Part shown: positions 26,401-34,284 of the stretch, one piece after another | Layout of the letters: each line of letters opens with the position of its first letter | How positions within the stretch are numbered: the stretch's first letter is position 1 | NCBI GenBank assembly: GCA_964540815.1 | Contig: CAZIOH010000021.1 | Coordinates: 1-64,000 of the forward strand | Source of the DNA: CAZIOH01 sp964540815 | GTDB lineage: Bacteria; Myxococcota_A; Polyangia; Fen-1088 | DNA: 64,000 nucleotides | Direction: 5' to 3' | Notes under the pieces: generated by a model | The model's database searches: none | What the model was told of the DNA's origin: nothing | The model's input: the letters and a program-made list of their open reading frames with translations, nothing else | Position numbers and translations under genes: made by a program

Positions 26401-26482
26401 GGCCCCTCTCCCTCACCCTCACCCTCCCCGCTCCCTTCTCATCCCCTCGCTCCGCGGAGCGGGAGGGTCAGGGAGAGGGGCC
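26401..26482. terminator. Large imperfect inverted repeat between convergent genes
   Basis: GGCCCCTCTCCCT (26401 on) pairs imperfectly with AGGGAGAGGGGCC (ending 26482) around the inner palindrome CGCTCCGCGGAGCG (26448-26461). It separates the stops of the HDOD gene and the minus-strand CheB. A related GAGGGAGAGGGG motif lies after the stop at 38675, so it belongs to an interspersed hairpin family and may serve as a two-way terminator. Confidence 0.55.
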
Positions 26483-26489
26483 GATCTCA

Positions 26490-27578
26490 CTATCTCTGGG
26501 CGGCGCGGCACTGGTCGGAGAGGACGCGCAGGCTCTGCGAGAGCAGATCGCCGAGCTGCGCGAGGGGCCGAACGTGCGCCAGCGGCCCGACCGCCTCGAT
26601 GGCGGACTTGGGCATCTGGGGCGCGATGGCGGTCTTCGGATCCTCGATGAAGACCTTGCCGCCCGCGGCGGCGATGGCGGTGGCGCCCGCGGTTCCGTCG
26701 CTGCCGAGGCCGGTCAGGACCACGCCGATCCCGTAGGGGCCGAAGGCCCGCGCCACGCTGTCGAAGAGCGGGTCGGCCGCCGGACGCACGAAGTTCACGA
26801 GGGGGGTGTCGAGCAGGCTGATGGTCGAGCTGCCCGGGTTCACCACCATGTGCCGGTCTCCGGGGGCGATGTAGACATGGCCCGCCTCCACGATGGAGTT
26901 GTTCTCCGCCACCTGGAACACGAGCCCCGGGCTCTCCCGCTGGAAGAGCTCGGCGCACTGCCGTTGCATCCAGTCGGGGCCGTGGATGACCACGAACCCG
27001 ACCGCGTCACCCCGCACGCTGAGGGTGGAGAACAGCGTGCGCAGGCTCTCGGGGCCCCCGGTGCTGGCGCAGCACGCGAAGGCTGGGAAGGCCGGGACCG
27101 GTGCGGCCTTCTTCATCCACGACGGCTGGCGACGGACCATCGGAGGGGCCGCGGGGGCCGACGGATTGACCTGACCCGCCGGGGCGGGGCTCACGGGCGG
27201 AGCGTCGAGTCCCTGCTGCGCGTGCGCCTGGCTGCTGCGGATCAGGTCGAGGAGCTCGATCTGGGCGACCGGCTTGGCGAGGAAACCGTCGGCGCCGGTC
27301 CGCAGCGCATACTGGCGCGCCTCGGGGTTGCTGATCGAGCTCATCATCAGCACCACCGGAACTGGCCGGATCTCCGCGCGAACCTTGCGCAGGAGCTCGA
27401 TGCCGTCCATCTCGGGCATCATCCAGTCGGTGAGGAGCAGCTTGAACGGCTGCTTCCGCAGCTGCTCGAGGGCTTCGACGCCGTTCCCGACCACCACCAC
27501 CGAGTGGGCCGACCTCCCGAGCACGGCGTGGAGCATGTTGGCGGTGACGGGATCGTCCTCCGCGACCAGAATATTCAC
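26490..27578 (-). CDS. cheB: Receiver-CheB methylesterase (third CheB)
   Basis: 362 residues from a GTG start with no clear Shine-Dalgarno; a TACACT hexamer seven bases upstream would suit a leaderless transcript. The receiver has LVAEDDPVTA, Asp51 in LTDWMMPEMDG and LAKPV. A Pro/Ala/Gln linker leads to a methylesterase with Ser172 (CASTGGP), His199 (VIHGPDW, where most CheB proteins have QHM) and Asp294 (LGSDGT). It is transcribed away from the fourth CheY. The altered context of the His suggests a distinct receptor target or a divergent role. Confidence 0.88.
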   Translation of the reverse strand: MNILVAEDDPVTANMLHAVLGRSAHSVVVVGNGVEALEQLRKQPFKLLLTDWMMPEMDGIELLRKVRAEIRPVPVVLMMSSISNPEARQYALRTGADGFLAKPVAQIELLDLIRSSQAHAQQGLDAPPVSPAPAGQVNPSAPAAPPMVRRQPSWMKKAAPVPAFPAFACCASTGGPESLRTLFSTLSVRGDAVGFVVIHGPDWMQRQCAELFQRESPGLVFQVAENNSIVEAGHVYIAPGDRHMVVNPGSSTISLLDTPLVNFVRPAADPLFDSVARAFGPYGIGVVLTGLGSDGTAGATAIAAAGGKVFIEDPKTAIAPQMPKSAIEAVGPLAHVRPLAQLGDLLSQSLRVLSDQCRAAQR

Positions 27579-27638
27579 CGATTTGAGTGTAGCAGATTTT
27601 CAGCATGCCCCCCAGGCCCACCGGGGCGGGGCCGGGCC

Positions 27639-27665
27639 TCAAGTTCGGACCGTTCATGACGATGG
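27639..27665 (+). promoter_or_regulatory. Sigma-28-like promoter before the fourth CheY
   Basis: TCAAGTTC (27639-27646), 11 bases, then GACGATGG (27658-27665), 5 of 8 to GCCGATAA. Start-to-start spacing is 19. It lies 97 bp before the ATG at 27763. Confidence 0.45.
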
Positions 27666-27762
27666 TTGTCAGGGGAAAGATGGTGGACATGATGGTGGGG
27701 ATAAAATCCACGGTGGAGAGGGTTCATCCGCCGTCCAGCTCACGACGGAGGCTTTGCGCGCG

Positions 27763-28131
27763 ATGAAACGGGTGCTCGTTGTGGACGACTCGGCGACGGT
27801 GCGGCAGCAGGTCGGGCACGCGCTTCGCGAGGCCGGCTACGAGGTGGCGGAGGCCGTGGATGGGCTGGACGGCGCCGAGAAGATCGACACCGATCGGACC
27901 TTGGCCATGGTGATCTGCGACGTCACGATGCCCCGGCTGAACGGCCTCGAGATGCTCGAGCGGGTCAAGCGCGATCCCGCCCACGCCGCCCTGCCCATCG
28001 TCATGCTGACCACCGAAGGACAGCCTGCGCTGATCGAGCGCGCCAAGAAGGCGGGAGCCAAGGCCTGGATCATCAAGCCGTTCAAGGCCGACCTGCTGGT
28101 GGCCGCGGTCAAGAAGATCGCCGGCGCCTGA
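27763..28131 (+). CDS. cheY: CheY-type response regulator (orphan, fourth copy)
   Basis: 122 residues from the ATG at 27763; GGAGG lies 11 bases upstream, rather far, and a TTG at 27754 is in frame but too close to it. LVVDDSATVRQQVG, Asp53 in ICDVTMPRLNG, MLTTEG and IIKPFKAD define an intact receiver. The sequence is a near copy of the regulator at 14515. No kinase gene adjoins it, so the membrane kinase at 12358 is the best candidate donor. A strong hairpin follows at 28221. Confidence 0.93.
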   Translation: MKRVLVVDDSATVRQQVGHALREAGYEVAEAVDGLDGAEKIDTDRTLAMVICDVTMPRLNGLEMLERVKRDPAHAALPIVMLTTEGQPALIERAKKAGAKAWIIKPFKADLLVAAVKKIAGA

Positions 28132-28220
28132 GCGCCGCGCCGGCCCTGGCGGACGACACGGCCAGGGTCTGGCGGGGGATCCGCGCGCGCTGGCCCCGCC
28201 GACCGCTCCCGTCCCCGATG

Positions 28221-28244
28221 CTCGCCCCGCTCTCGCGGGGCGAG
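28221..28244. terminator. Perfect 10-bp stem-loop between convergent genes
   Basis: CTCGCCCCGC, loop TCTC, GCGGGGCGAG. It lies 89 bp after the CheY stop and 13 bp past the stop of the minus-strand His-rich gene. There is no T-run, so it may be an RNA-processing or roadblock hairpin rather than a classic terminator. Confidence 0.5.
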
Positions 28245-28257
28245 GGGATGGGATGAC

Positions 28258-28755
28258 TCAGGCGGAGACGGAGTCGAGCGCCTTCGAGATGATCCCCTGG
28301 ACGATCGACCCGATCTGGTCGGGCGCGCTCGCCCCCGTGGCGGCCGCGGCCGAGGATGCGCCGGCGGTGGCGCTCTGGGCGTGGTGATGCCCCCCGTGTC
28401 CGTGGTGGTGGCCCTGCGCCTTGCCGGCATCCGGGGTCAAGTCGGATGCGTTGCCGCTCTGCGAGGCGGTGCTGAAGCGGTCGGCCAGCTTGTTGAGGAA
28501 GTCGGCCCCCGCCCCGCTCTGCGCGCTGGCCGCGTCCTTGAGTTGCTGGGCGATCGAGGCGGTCACCGACTTGAACTTCGCCGGATCGCTGCTGGCCAGG
28601 CTCTTGAGGCTGGCGAGCAGCTGACCCGGCTGCGAGATGTCCACCGACACCCCGGATGCCGCGCCGCCCGCGCTGGTGGCGGCTGGCTGGCCGTTCGATG
28701 AGACAGATTGAACCCCGAGCACGGAGAGACTGGATGGGACTGCACTAATGGACAT
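28258..28755 (-). CDS. Hypothetical His-rich protein
   Basis: 165 residues from the ATG at 28755, which has a strong AGGAGG upstream; longer openings would run into the divergent regulator gene. It begins MSISAVPSSLSVLG and has a Ser/Ala-rich body with a helical middle (SDPAKFKSVTASIAQQLKDA). The metal-binding-like cluster GHHHGHGGHHH follows, then an Ala-rich stretch and DQIGSIVQGIISKALDSV. There is no signal peptide or membrane segment. I recall similar small proteins with an MSIS start and a His cluster in other proteobacteria, without a known function. Metal storage or sensing is possible but unproven. Confidence 0.75.
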   Translation of the reverse strand: MSISAVPSSLSVLGVQSVSSNGQPAATSAGGAASGVSVDISQPGQLLASLKSLASSDPAKFKSVTASIAQQLKDAASAQSGAGADFLNKLADRFSTASQSGNASDLTPDAGKAQGHHHGHGGHHHAQSATAGASSAAAATGASAPDQIGSIVQGIISKALDSVSA

Positions 28756-28894
28756 GGGTAACCTCCTGCTCACTCCGATCGACGGTGCCGCGCCGCCCCT
28801 GCAGCGGCTGAAACAATCGGTAACGGACCGGGTCGTCGCACCCGGATTTCGGACTGTTAAGCCGTGATCTCGCTCCGGTCGTGGCGCTAAGCTC

Positions 28895-29650
28895 GTGAGG
28901 ATGATGTCCTCCGGGGATCTGGCGAGCCGCACGTCGGTGGAGGAGGGCATCCGGGTCCTCATGATCGAGGACGACGAGAAGCTGGCGCGCCTCACCGCCC
29001 GCTACCTCGAGACCCACGGCATCGGGGTGGTCTGCGCCCAGGACGGCGAGACCGGGATCGGGACCTTCGTGCGCGGCGCCTTCGATGTGGTCCTGCTCGA
29101 TCTCATGTTGCCGGGGATCGGCGGGATGGACGTGTGCCGCGAGATCCGCGCCCGCTCCGACGTGCCGGTGCTGATGTTGACCGCCCGCGGGGAGGAGGCC
29201 GACCGGGTCCTCGGCCTCGAGACCGGCGCCGACGACTACATCGGAAAACCCTTCTCGTCGCGCGAGCTCCTGGCCCGCATCCGGGCCCAGGTGCGCCGCG
29301 CGCGCCGTCGCCTCGGCCCCGGGGCCAAGTCGGTGGTGGTCGGATCGCTGCGCCTCGATCTCGGCGCCATCCGGGTCACCCTCGAAGGCAAGGAGGTGAA
29401 TGTGACGTCGTACGAGTTCGCGCTCCTGCGGGCGCTGGCCGAGCGCGCGGGGCGGGTGCTCACCCGCGAGCAGTTGCTCGATCTGGCCCGCGGCAACGCC
29501 GAGGAGGCCTTCGATCGCTCGATCGACGTGCACATCTTCCGGCTGCGCCAGAAGCTCGAGAGCGATCCGCGCCACCCGCGGCTGCTCAAGACCGTCCGGG
29601 GGCTCGGCTACATGGTTGCGGATGGAGACCATGGTGCCCCCGACGAGTGA
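28895..29650 (+). CDS. OmpR/PhoB-family response regulator
   Basis: 251 residues. The receiver has LMIEDDEKLARL, acceptor Asp69 in LLDLMLPGIGG and IGKPFS. The C-terminal winged helix has VNVTSYEFALLRALAERAGR, LTREQLLDLARG, SIDVHIFRLRQKLE and VRGLGYMV. The start is uncertain: GTG 28895, ATG 28901 and ATG 28904 are all possible and none has an ideal ribosome site. It overlaps the sensor kinase gene by about 20 bp, so the two form one operon. The signal is not known. Confidence 0.93.
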   Translation: MRMMSSGDLASRTSVEEGIRVLMIEDDEKLARLTARYLETHGIGVVCAQDGETGIGTFVRGAFDVVLLDLMLPGIGGMDVCREIRARSDVPVLMLTARGEEADRVLGLETGADDYIGKPFSSRELLARIRAQVRRARRRLGPGAKSVVVGSLRLDLGAIRVTLEGKEVNVTSYEFALLRALAERAGRVLTREQLLDLARGNAEEAFDRSIDVHIFRLRQKLESDPRHPRLLKTVRGLGYMVADGDHGAPDE

Positions 29651-31094
29651 GCCGCGGTCCGGGTACCCGCGCCGCCTGCTGCTGCGCCTCTACGCGATCG
29701 GGATCCTCACCATGCTCGCGGTCGGGGCCACCATGGTCGCGACCCGCGTGTTTCGCGACCGCTCGCGCCGCCCGCTCGCGACCCGGACCGCCTTCGGTGT
29801 GGCGGGCACCGTCGAGTACCTCGCGCGCCCGCCCGCGGCCCGCTCGGTCGGGGCTGGCCCCGCCGGGGCGCACGCCGGGCCGGACCTCGAGGCCTACCTC
29901 GCCCGCCTGCGCCGGGATGCGGAGATCTGGCTGTCCGTCTACACGCCCGACGGCCAGCGCCTGGTGGCGAGCAACCTCGAGCCTCCTCTGCCGGCCCCGA
30001 CCGTCGACGAGCTCCGCCGGGTCGAGCAGGGGGCCAGCGTCACCCGTCCGGCCACGACCGTGGTGGTGCCCTTCGTTCACGATGGGGCCAGGCTGGGCAT
30101 CGGGGTGGCCCGGCCGATCCCGCCTCCCCACCGGCGCGAGCTGGCCGTCGACGTGCCGATCGCGCTCGCGTGGATCGGCCTCGCCGCGTACCTGCTGTCG
30201 CGGACGCTCGGGCGACCCCTGGCGCGGATCGCGGCCGCCGCCCGGGCCTTCGGGCGCGGACAGATGTCGGTGCGCACGGGGGTGCATCGACGCGACGAGA
30301 TCGGCGAGGTGGCGCGCGCCTTCGACGAGATGTCCGAACGCATCGCCAAGCTGCTCACCGCCCAGTGCGAGCTCCTGGCCAGCGTCTCCCACGAGCTGCG
30401 GACGCCGCTGTCCCGGATCCGGGTGGCCATCGATCTGGCCGAGGAGGGGGACGCCACCACGGCGCGCGCCTCGCTGCTCGACGTGACCGAGGATCTCACC
30501 GAGATCGAGACGCTCATCAAGGACATCTTCTCGGCGGCGCGGCTGGAGATGGCGGCGCTCGGAGGCCAACCCGAGGCCGTCCCGCTCAACCGCTCCGACG
30601 TGTCGGTGTCGGCGCTGGCCGAGAAGGCCGTGACCCGCCTGCGCGGCCAGTTCCCGAGTCGACCCTTCCTGCTCGGGGTCGAGCCCGGGTGCGCGAGCGG
30701 CCAGATTCACGTGGACGGCATGCTGGTCCGCCGCGCGCTCGAGAACGTGCTCGAGAATGCCCAGAAGTACTCCCCCTCTGACCGCCCCGTGCAGACCACC
30801 GTGCGGAGGTCCCGCGGCCCGGACGGGGCGCCCGACGTCTACGTGATCCAGGTGATCGATCAAGGCTTCGGCATCCGCACCGAGGATCTGCCCCGGGTGT
30901 TCTCGCCCTTCTTCCGCGCCGATCGCAGCCGCACCCGGGCCACCGGCGGCGTCGGGCTGGGCCTGGCGCTGGCCAAGCGGGTGATCGAGGCCCACGGCGG
31001 AACCATCGAGCTCGCCAGCGAGGTCGACCGCGGCACCACCGTCACCTTCACGTTGCCCGCCAGCGCGCCGGGCCCGCTCGCCACCAGCGATTGA
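29631..31094 (+). CDS. Two-component sensor histidine kinase
   Basis: 487 residues from ATG 29631 (TTG 29616, ATG 29622 and GTG 29634 are alternatives). A first membrane helix (LLLRLYAIGILTMLAVGATM), a periplasmic sensor of about 120 residues, and a second helix (VPIALAWIGLAAYLLSRTLG) lead to a HAMP domain, the dimerisation helix with His254 in ASVSHELRTPLSRIR, and a HATPase (ENVLENAQKYSP, VIDQGFGIRTED, GGVGLGLALAK). It is the cognate partner of the regulator at 28895. The sensor domain is not recognised. Confidence 0.93.
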   Translation: MVPPTSEPRSGYPRRLLLRLYAIGILTMLAVGATMVATRVFRDRSRRPLATRTAFGVAGTVEYLARPPAARSVGAGPAGAHAGPDLEAYLARLRRDAEIWLSVYTPDGQRLVASNLEPPLPAPTVDELRRVEQGASVTRPATTVVVPFVHDGARLGIGVARPIPPPHRRELAVDVPIALAWIGLAAYLLSRTLGRPLARIAAAARAFGRGQMSVRTGVHRRDEIGEVARAFDEMSERIAKLLTAQCELLASVSHELRTPLSRIRVAIDLAEEGDATTARASLLDVTEDLTEIETLIKDIFSAARLEMAALGGQPEAVPLNRSDVSVSALAEKAVTRLRGQFPSRPFLLGVEPGCASGQIHVDGMLVRRALENVLENAQKYSPSDRPVQTTVRRSRGPDGAPDVYVIQVIDQGFGIRTEDLPRVFSPFFRADRSRTRATGGVGLGLALAKRVIEAHGGTIELASEVDRGTTVTFTLPASAPGPLATSD

Positions 31095-31119
31095 CCGCGG
31101 CCCGACACATTGGTTAATC
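31091..31119 (+). promoter_or_regulatory. Sigma-70-like promoter before the universal stress protein gene
   Basis: TTGACC (31091-31096), 17 bases, TTAATC (31114-31119). It begins in the last codons of the kinase gene and lies 73 bp before the ATG at 31193, in an otherwise very GC-rich setting. Confidence 0.4.
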
Positions 31120-31192
31120 CGGCCGTCATCCAGGGGAAAGCCGGGTCGGCCACGATCATCATCCAAGCCCTTTCGCCATCACAGGAGTCGCG

Positions 31193-31822
31193 ATGACCGA
31201 TGCCAACCGGATCCCCCGCACCGAGGTCGTCCAGCAGCTGGTTCGCCAGGTGCGGCCCGCCAACTCGACCGAGCTCGAGCGCGAGCTCGGAAGCGGAGCC
31301 TCGCCGAGCGCGGGGGCGACCACCTCGACGGTGAGCCGGATCCACCACGCCACCTGGGGCAGCCGGACCTCGATCCGGGCCCGCCGGATCCTGGTGGGCA
31401 TGGACTTCTCGACCGCGGCGGAGAGCGCCCGCCGTCTGGCGCTCGGGATCGCGCTCGGTTCGGACGCCCTGGTGGATCTGGTGCACGTGTTCGACGGCTT
31501 CACCGAGGCCTTCACCCGCCACGACCCGCGCGTCTTCGAGAACCTGGACGGACTGCTGGGCGAGATCGAGCATGCCCTCGCGCGCCGCGAGCGCATGGGA
31601 CGGGTGCAGGGCGTGCGGTGCGTGCACACAAGCCTGGTGGGTGCGCCGGGCATCGAGCTCGCGGCGCACGCCGCGCGGACCCGCGCCGATCTCATGGTCC
31701 TCGCGGATGGGGAGGAGGAGCCGGGCCGCTTCGGCTTCACCTGGGGACGGCGGGCGGCCCGTCAGATCCTGCAGAGCACCCGCTGGAACGGCCTCATCCT
31801 CCTGCGCGCCGCCCCGATGTGA
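31193..31822 (+). CDS. Universal stress protein (UspA family)
   Basis: 209 residues with AGGAG ahead of the ATG. An N-terminal tail of about 65 residues precedes one Usp fold: RRILVGMDFSTAAESARRLA, VDLVHVFDG, GIELAAHAARTRADLMVLAD and a final NGLILLRAAP strand. The ATP-binding G-x2-G-x9-G-S/T motif is not intact: the corresponding stretch reads FTWGRRAARQILQST. It therefore probably belongs to the non-nucleotide-binding class. It lies 98 bp after the kinase and faces the SCO1-like gene. Confidence 0.85.
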   Translation: MTDANRIPRTEVVQQLVRQVRPANSTELERELGSGASPSAGATTSTVSRIHHATWGSRTSIRARRILVGMDFSTAAESARRLALGIALGSDALVDLVHVFDGFTEAFTRHDPRVFENLDGLLGEIEHALARRERMGRVQGVRCVHTSLVGAPGIELAAHAARTRADLMVLADGEEEPGRFGFTWGRRAARQILQSTRWNGLILLRAAPM

Positions 31823-31870
31823 TCCCCGAGCGACCGCGGGCCCCGGGGCGCGTCGACCATCAGGGGTTTG

Positions 31871-32434
31871 TCAGTCGATCACGGCCTGTGCGACGTCGAA
31901 GTCCCATCCGTGCAGGTTGCGGACGAGGTGCCCGCGGCGATCGAAGACCGCGATGCGCACCTGGTGATCGATGTGACTCGCGTCGTAGGCCGTGCGGGTC
32001 TCGAGAAACTCCGCCAGCCCACGGGTGTCGGCGGCGCTGCCCGACAGGAGGTGCCACGCGGCCGGCAGGCCGTTGCGCTCCTTGAAGCGGCGGAGCCGCG
32101 GCGCCGTGTCGTTGTCGGGATCGAGGGTGACGAGCACGAAGGTCGCCGGGCGTCCCGCGCGCCGGTAGGCCTCCGCGATCCCGCTCAGCTTCCGCAGTGT
32201 CTGTGGGCAGCGCACCTGGCACGACGTGTAGAACGGCGCCACGACCAGCGTCTGGCCGCGCCAGGCGTCGAACGTGCGGGCCTCCCCGAGCTCCGTGGTC
32301 CAGCGCCAGGGTCGGGCATAGATCCCCTCGGTGGCCGCGGCCCCGGGCGGCGACGCGAGCGTCGCGGCCCCTTGCGCGGCCAGGAGCAGCGAGAGCACGG
32401 CGGCGCGGGCGAGCGTGGAGGCGCGGAGGGTCAT
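31871..32434 (-). CDS. SCO1/SenC-like copper-binding thioredoxin-fold protein
   Basis: 187 residues from the ATG at 32434, which has GAGGTG upstream; an ATG at 32446 is in frame. A signal peptide (AAVLSLLLAAQGAATLAS) is followed by the SCO fold: APFYTSCQVRCPQTL with Cys72-x3-Cys76, TLDPDNDT, and His157 in IDHQVRIAVFD. These are the three copper ligands of SCO proteins, which deliver copper to cytochrome oxidase or act as thiol reductases in the periplasm. No oxidase genes are nearby. It is divergent from the porin-like operon. Confidence 0.88.
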   Translation of the reverse strand: MTLRASTLARAAVLSLLLAAQGAATLASPPGAAATEGIYARPWRWTTELGEARTFDAWRGQTLVVAPFYTSCQVRCPQTLRKLSGIAEAYRRAGRPATFVLVTLDPDNDTAPRLRRFKERNGLPAAWHLLSGSAADTRGLAEFLETRTAYDASHIDHQVRIAVFDRRGHLVRNLHGWDFDVAQAVID

Positions 32435-32518
32435 GCCGCACCTCATCGGACGGGTTGAGTCCGGCCTGAACCGGAGGGTGGTGCCGGCGCCGAAACGGGG
32501 CCCCGCGCCGGGTACGAC

Positions 32519-32546
32519 TCAAGCTGCCAGCACCATGTGTCGATTC
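32519..32546 (+). promoter_or_regulatory. Sigma-28-like promoter before the porin/PstS/MCP operon
   Basis: TCAAGCT (32519-32525), 13 bases, GTCGATTC (32539-32546), 5 of 8 to GCCGATAA with the CGAT core. Spacing is 20, the same as four sites in the che region. It is 118 bp upstream of the ATG at 32665. Confidence 0.5.
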
Positions 32547-32664
32547 GGCCCAGGTGGGAATGGTGGAAGGACGAGGGGGGCGATCCCGGCGGTTGCGGGG
32601 CGCGGGGGCTGGGGCGCGCGCGGGCGCGCCGGGACGGACGCTCATTACGCGGAGGAGACGAGCC

Positions 32665-33768
32665 ATGAGGACGCGGGATCTGCAGCGATGGTGGGTGAGC
32701 TGGGGGAGGGCGGTCGCCGCGATCGCCGCGGTGTCGACCGCGGTGGTCGGGCTCGCGCGCCCGGCCCGGGCGGCCGACGTCAACTTCAACCTCTACGGGG
32801 ACGTGGACTACGTGGTCGCCCACCAGGGCGTGACCACGAACTCGTTTCAGAGCCCGCGGTTCGAGATCTTCTCGACCGCGACCGAGGGACGCCTGTCGTT
32901 CCTGGCCGAGACCATGTTCGAGGTGGGGGGGGACAACGCCTTCGCCGTCGACATGGAGCGGGTCGAGGTGTCCTACCTCTTCGCCGACTGGTTTCGCCTG
33001 CACCTCGGGCGCTTTCACACCGCCATCGGCTATTACAACGACGCATACCACCACGGAAGGTACTTCCAGACCACGGTCGACCGCCCGGAGATGGTCCGCT
33101 TCGAGGACGAGGGGGGGCTCACCCCCGCTCACTCGGTCGGGGTGCACGCCGACGGCCGCTTCGGCCTGCGCCGCGCGGGCTCGCTGCGCTACGACGTCGA
33201 GATCGCCAACGGCCGCGGCAACGTCCCCGACGAGGTGACCAACCTCGTCGATCACAACAACGCCAAGGCCTACAACCTGCGGCTGCGCTTCGAGCCGTCG
33301 TTCCCGGACGGCCTCATCATCGGGGTCAACGCCTACTTCGACACCATCCCCGCCACCGGGCCGGATCCCATCGCCATGCCGGCCGTGACCACGGTGGGTG
33401 AGCGCATCTACGGGGCCCACCTCGTCTACCTCGAGAACAACATCCACCTCATCAGCGAGTTCCTGCGCATCGAGCACCGCAGCGACGTGGCCAGCGGGAA
33501 CACCCACGCCGGGTTCGTGGAGGCGGGCTACACCTTCGGCAGCCTGACCCCGTACGCCCGCTACGAGAAGGTCTCGTTCCCGTCGGTGCTGGATCCGTTC
33601 TATGCGCAGAACAAGCTCGGGCTACGCGGGAGCTTCTATTCGGTGCTGGCGGGCTTGCGCTACCTCGTCTCGGAGAACGTGGCCCTCAAGCTCGAGGGCG
33701 GGCAGATCACCCCGGTGACGGGCTCGAAGACGAGCTCGGTGTCCTTTCAATGTGCCTTCGCCTTCTGA
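32665..33768 (+). CDS. Outer-membrane beta-barrel protein (porin-like)
   Basis: 367 residues from the ATG at 32665 (GGAGGAG upstream); an in-frame opening from 32554 adds an unlikely basic leader. The signal peptide ends ARPARAAD. The mature part alternates amphipathic strands (FNLYGDVDYVVA, RFEIFSTATEGRLSF, FRLHLGRFHTAIGYY, HLVYLENNIHLISEF) and ends in Phe (QCAFAF), the outer-membrane assembly signature. No specific porin family can be named. It begins an operon with a PstS-like protein 14 bp downstream and an MCP. Confidence 0.82.
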   Translation: MRTRDLQRWWVSWGRAVAAIAAVSTAVVGLARPARAADVNFNLYGDVDYVVAHQGVTTNSFQSPRFEIFSTATEGRLSFLAETMFEVGGDNAFAVDMERVEVSYLFADWFRLHLGRFHTAIGYYNDAYHHGRYFQTTVDRPEMVRFEDEGGLTPAHSVGVHADGRFGLRRAGSLRYDVEIANGRGNVPDEVTNLVDHNNAKAYNLRLRFEPSFPDGLIIGVNAYFDTIPATGPDPIAMPAVTTVGERIYGAHLVYLENNIHLISEFLRIEHRSDVASGNTHAGFVEAGYTFGSLTPYARYEKVSFPSVLDPFYAQNKLGLRGSFYSVLAGLRYLVSENVALKLEGGQITPVTGSKTSSVSFQCAFAF

Positions 33769-33782
33769 GAGGACCCCGCGCC

Positions 33783-34277
33783 ATGACCATCGTGCATTGC
33801 AACCGGTCCGCCTCGTCTCGCAGTCGTCGTCGGGCTCTGGCTTCCCTCTGGGCGGCGGTGGTGGTGGGTGCCACGCTCGCGCTGGCGGCCACGCCCTGCT
33901 GGGCGGACGACTTCGTCTTCATCAAGAATGCCAAGAACGGTGCGGCCAAGCTCTCGAAGGCCGAGGCCAAGAACCTGTTCACCGGGCGCACCAAGACCTG
34001 GAGCGACGTGGGGGTGGTGACGGTGGTGCTCGGGCCCGAGGACTCGCCGCAGCTCGGCTGGCTGGCGGACAAGGTGTTCCAGGTGGCCCCCAAGACCATG
34101 CTGACCAAGATCAAGCAGGAGGTCTTCAAGGGTGAAATGAAGAAGCCCATCACCGCGGCCAGCCCCGCGGAGGCGGTGGAGGCGGTCCGGAACAACCCAG
34201 GTGCCATCGCGGTGGTCCCGGCCGACGCGGCCAAGTCCCTCCCCGCCGGTGTGGCGCTGTTGCTCCTCGGAGATTGA
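33783..34277 (+). CDS. Small PstS-like periplasmic substrate-binding protein
   Basis: 164 residues from the ATG at 33783 (GAGAGG upstream), with a signal peptide ending ATPCWADD. The mature part resembles one lobe of phosphate-binding proteins: LSKAEAKNLFTGRTKTWSD near the start and PAEAVEAVRNNPGAIAVVPAD near the end. Full PstS proteins are about twice as long and come with PstCAB; no transporter genes are here. The MCP starts 7 bp later, so a co-receptor role is a reasonable inference. The ligand is not proven. Confidence 0.75.
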   Translation: MTIVHCNRSASSRSRRRALASLWAAVVVGATLALAATPCWADDFVFIKNAKNGAAKLSKAEAKNLFTGRTKTWSDVGVVTVVLGPEDSPQLGWLADKVFQVAPKTMLTKIKQEVFKGEMKKPITAASPAEAVEAVRNNPGAIAVVPADAAKSLPAGVALLLLGD

Positions 34278-34284
34278 AGCGCGC

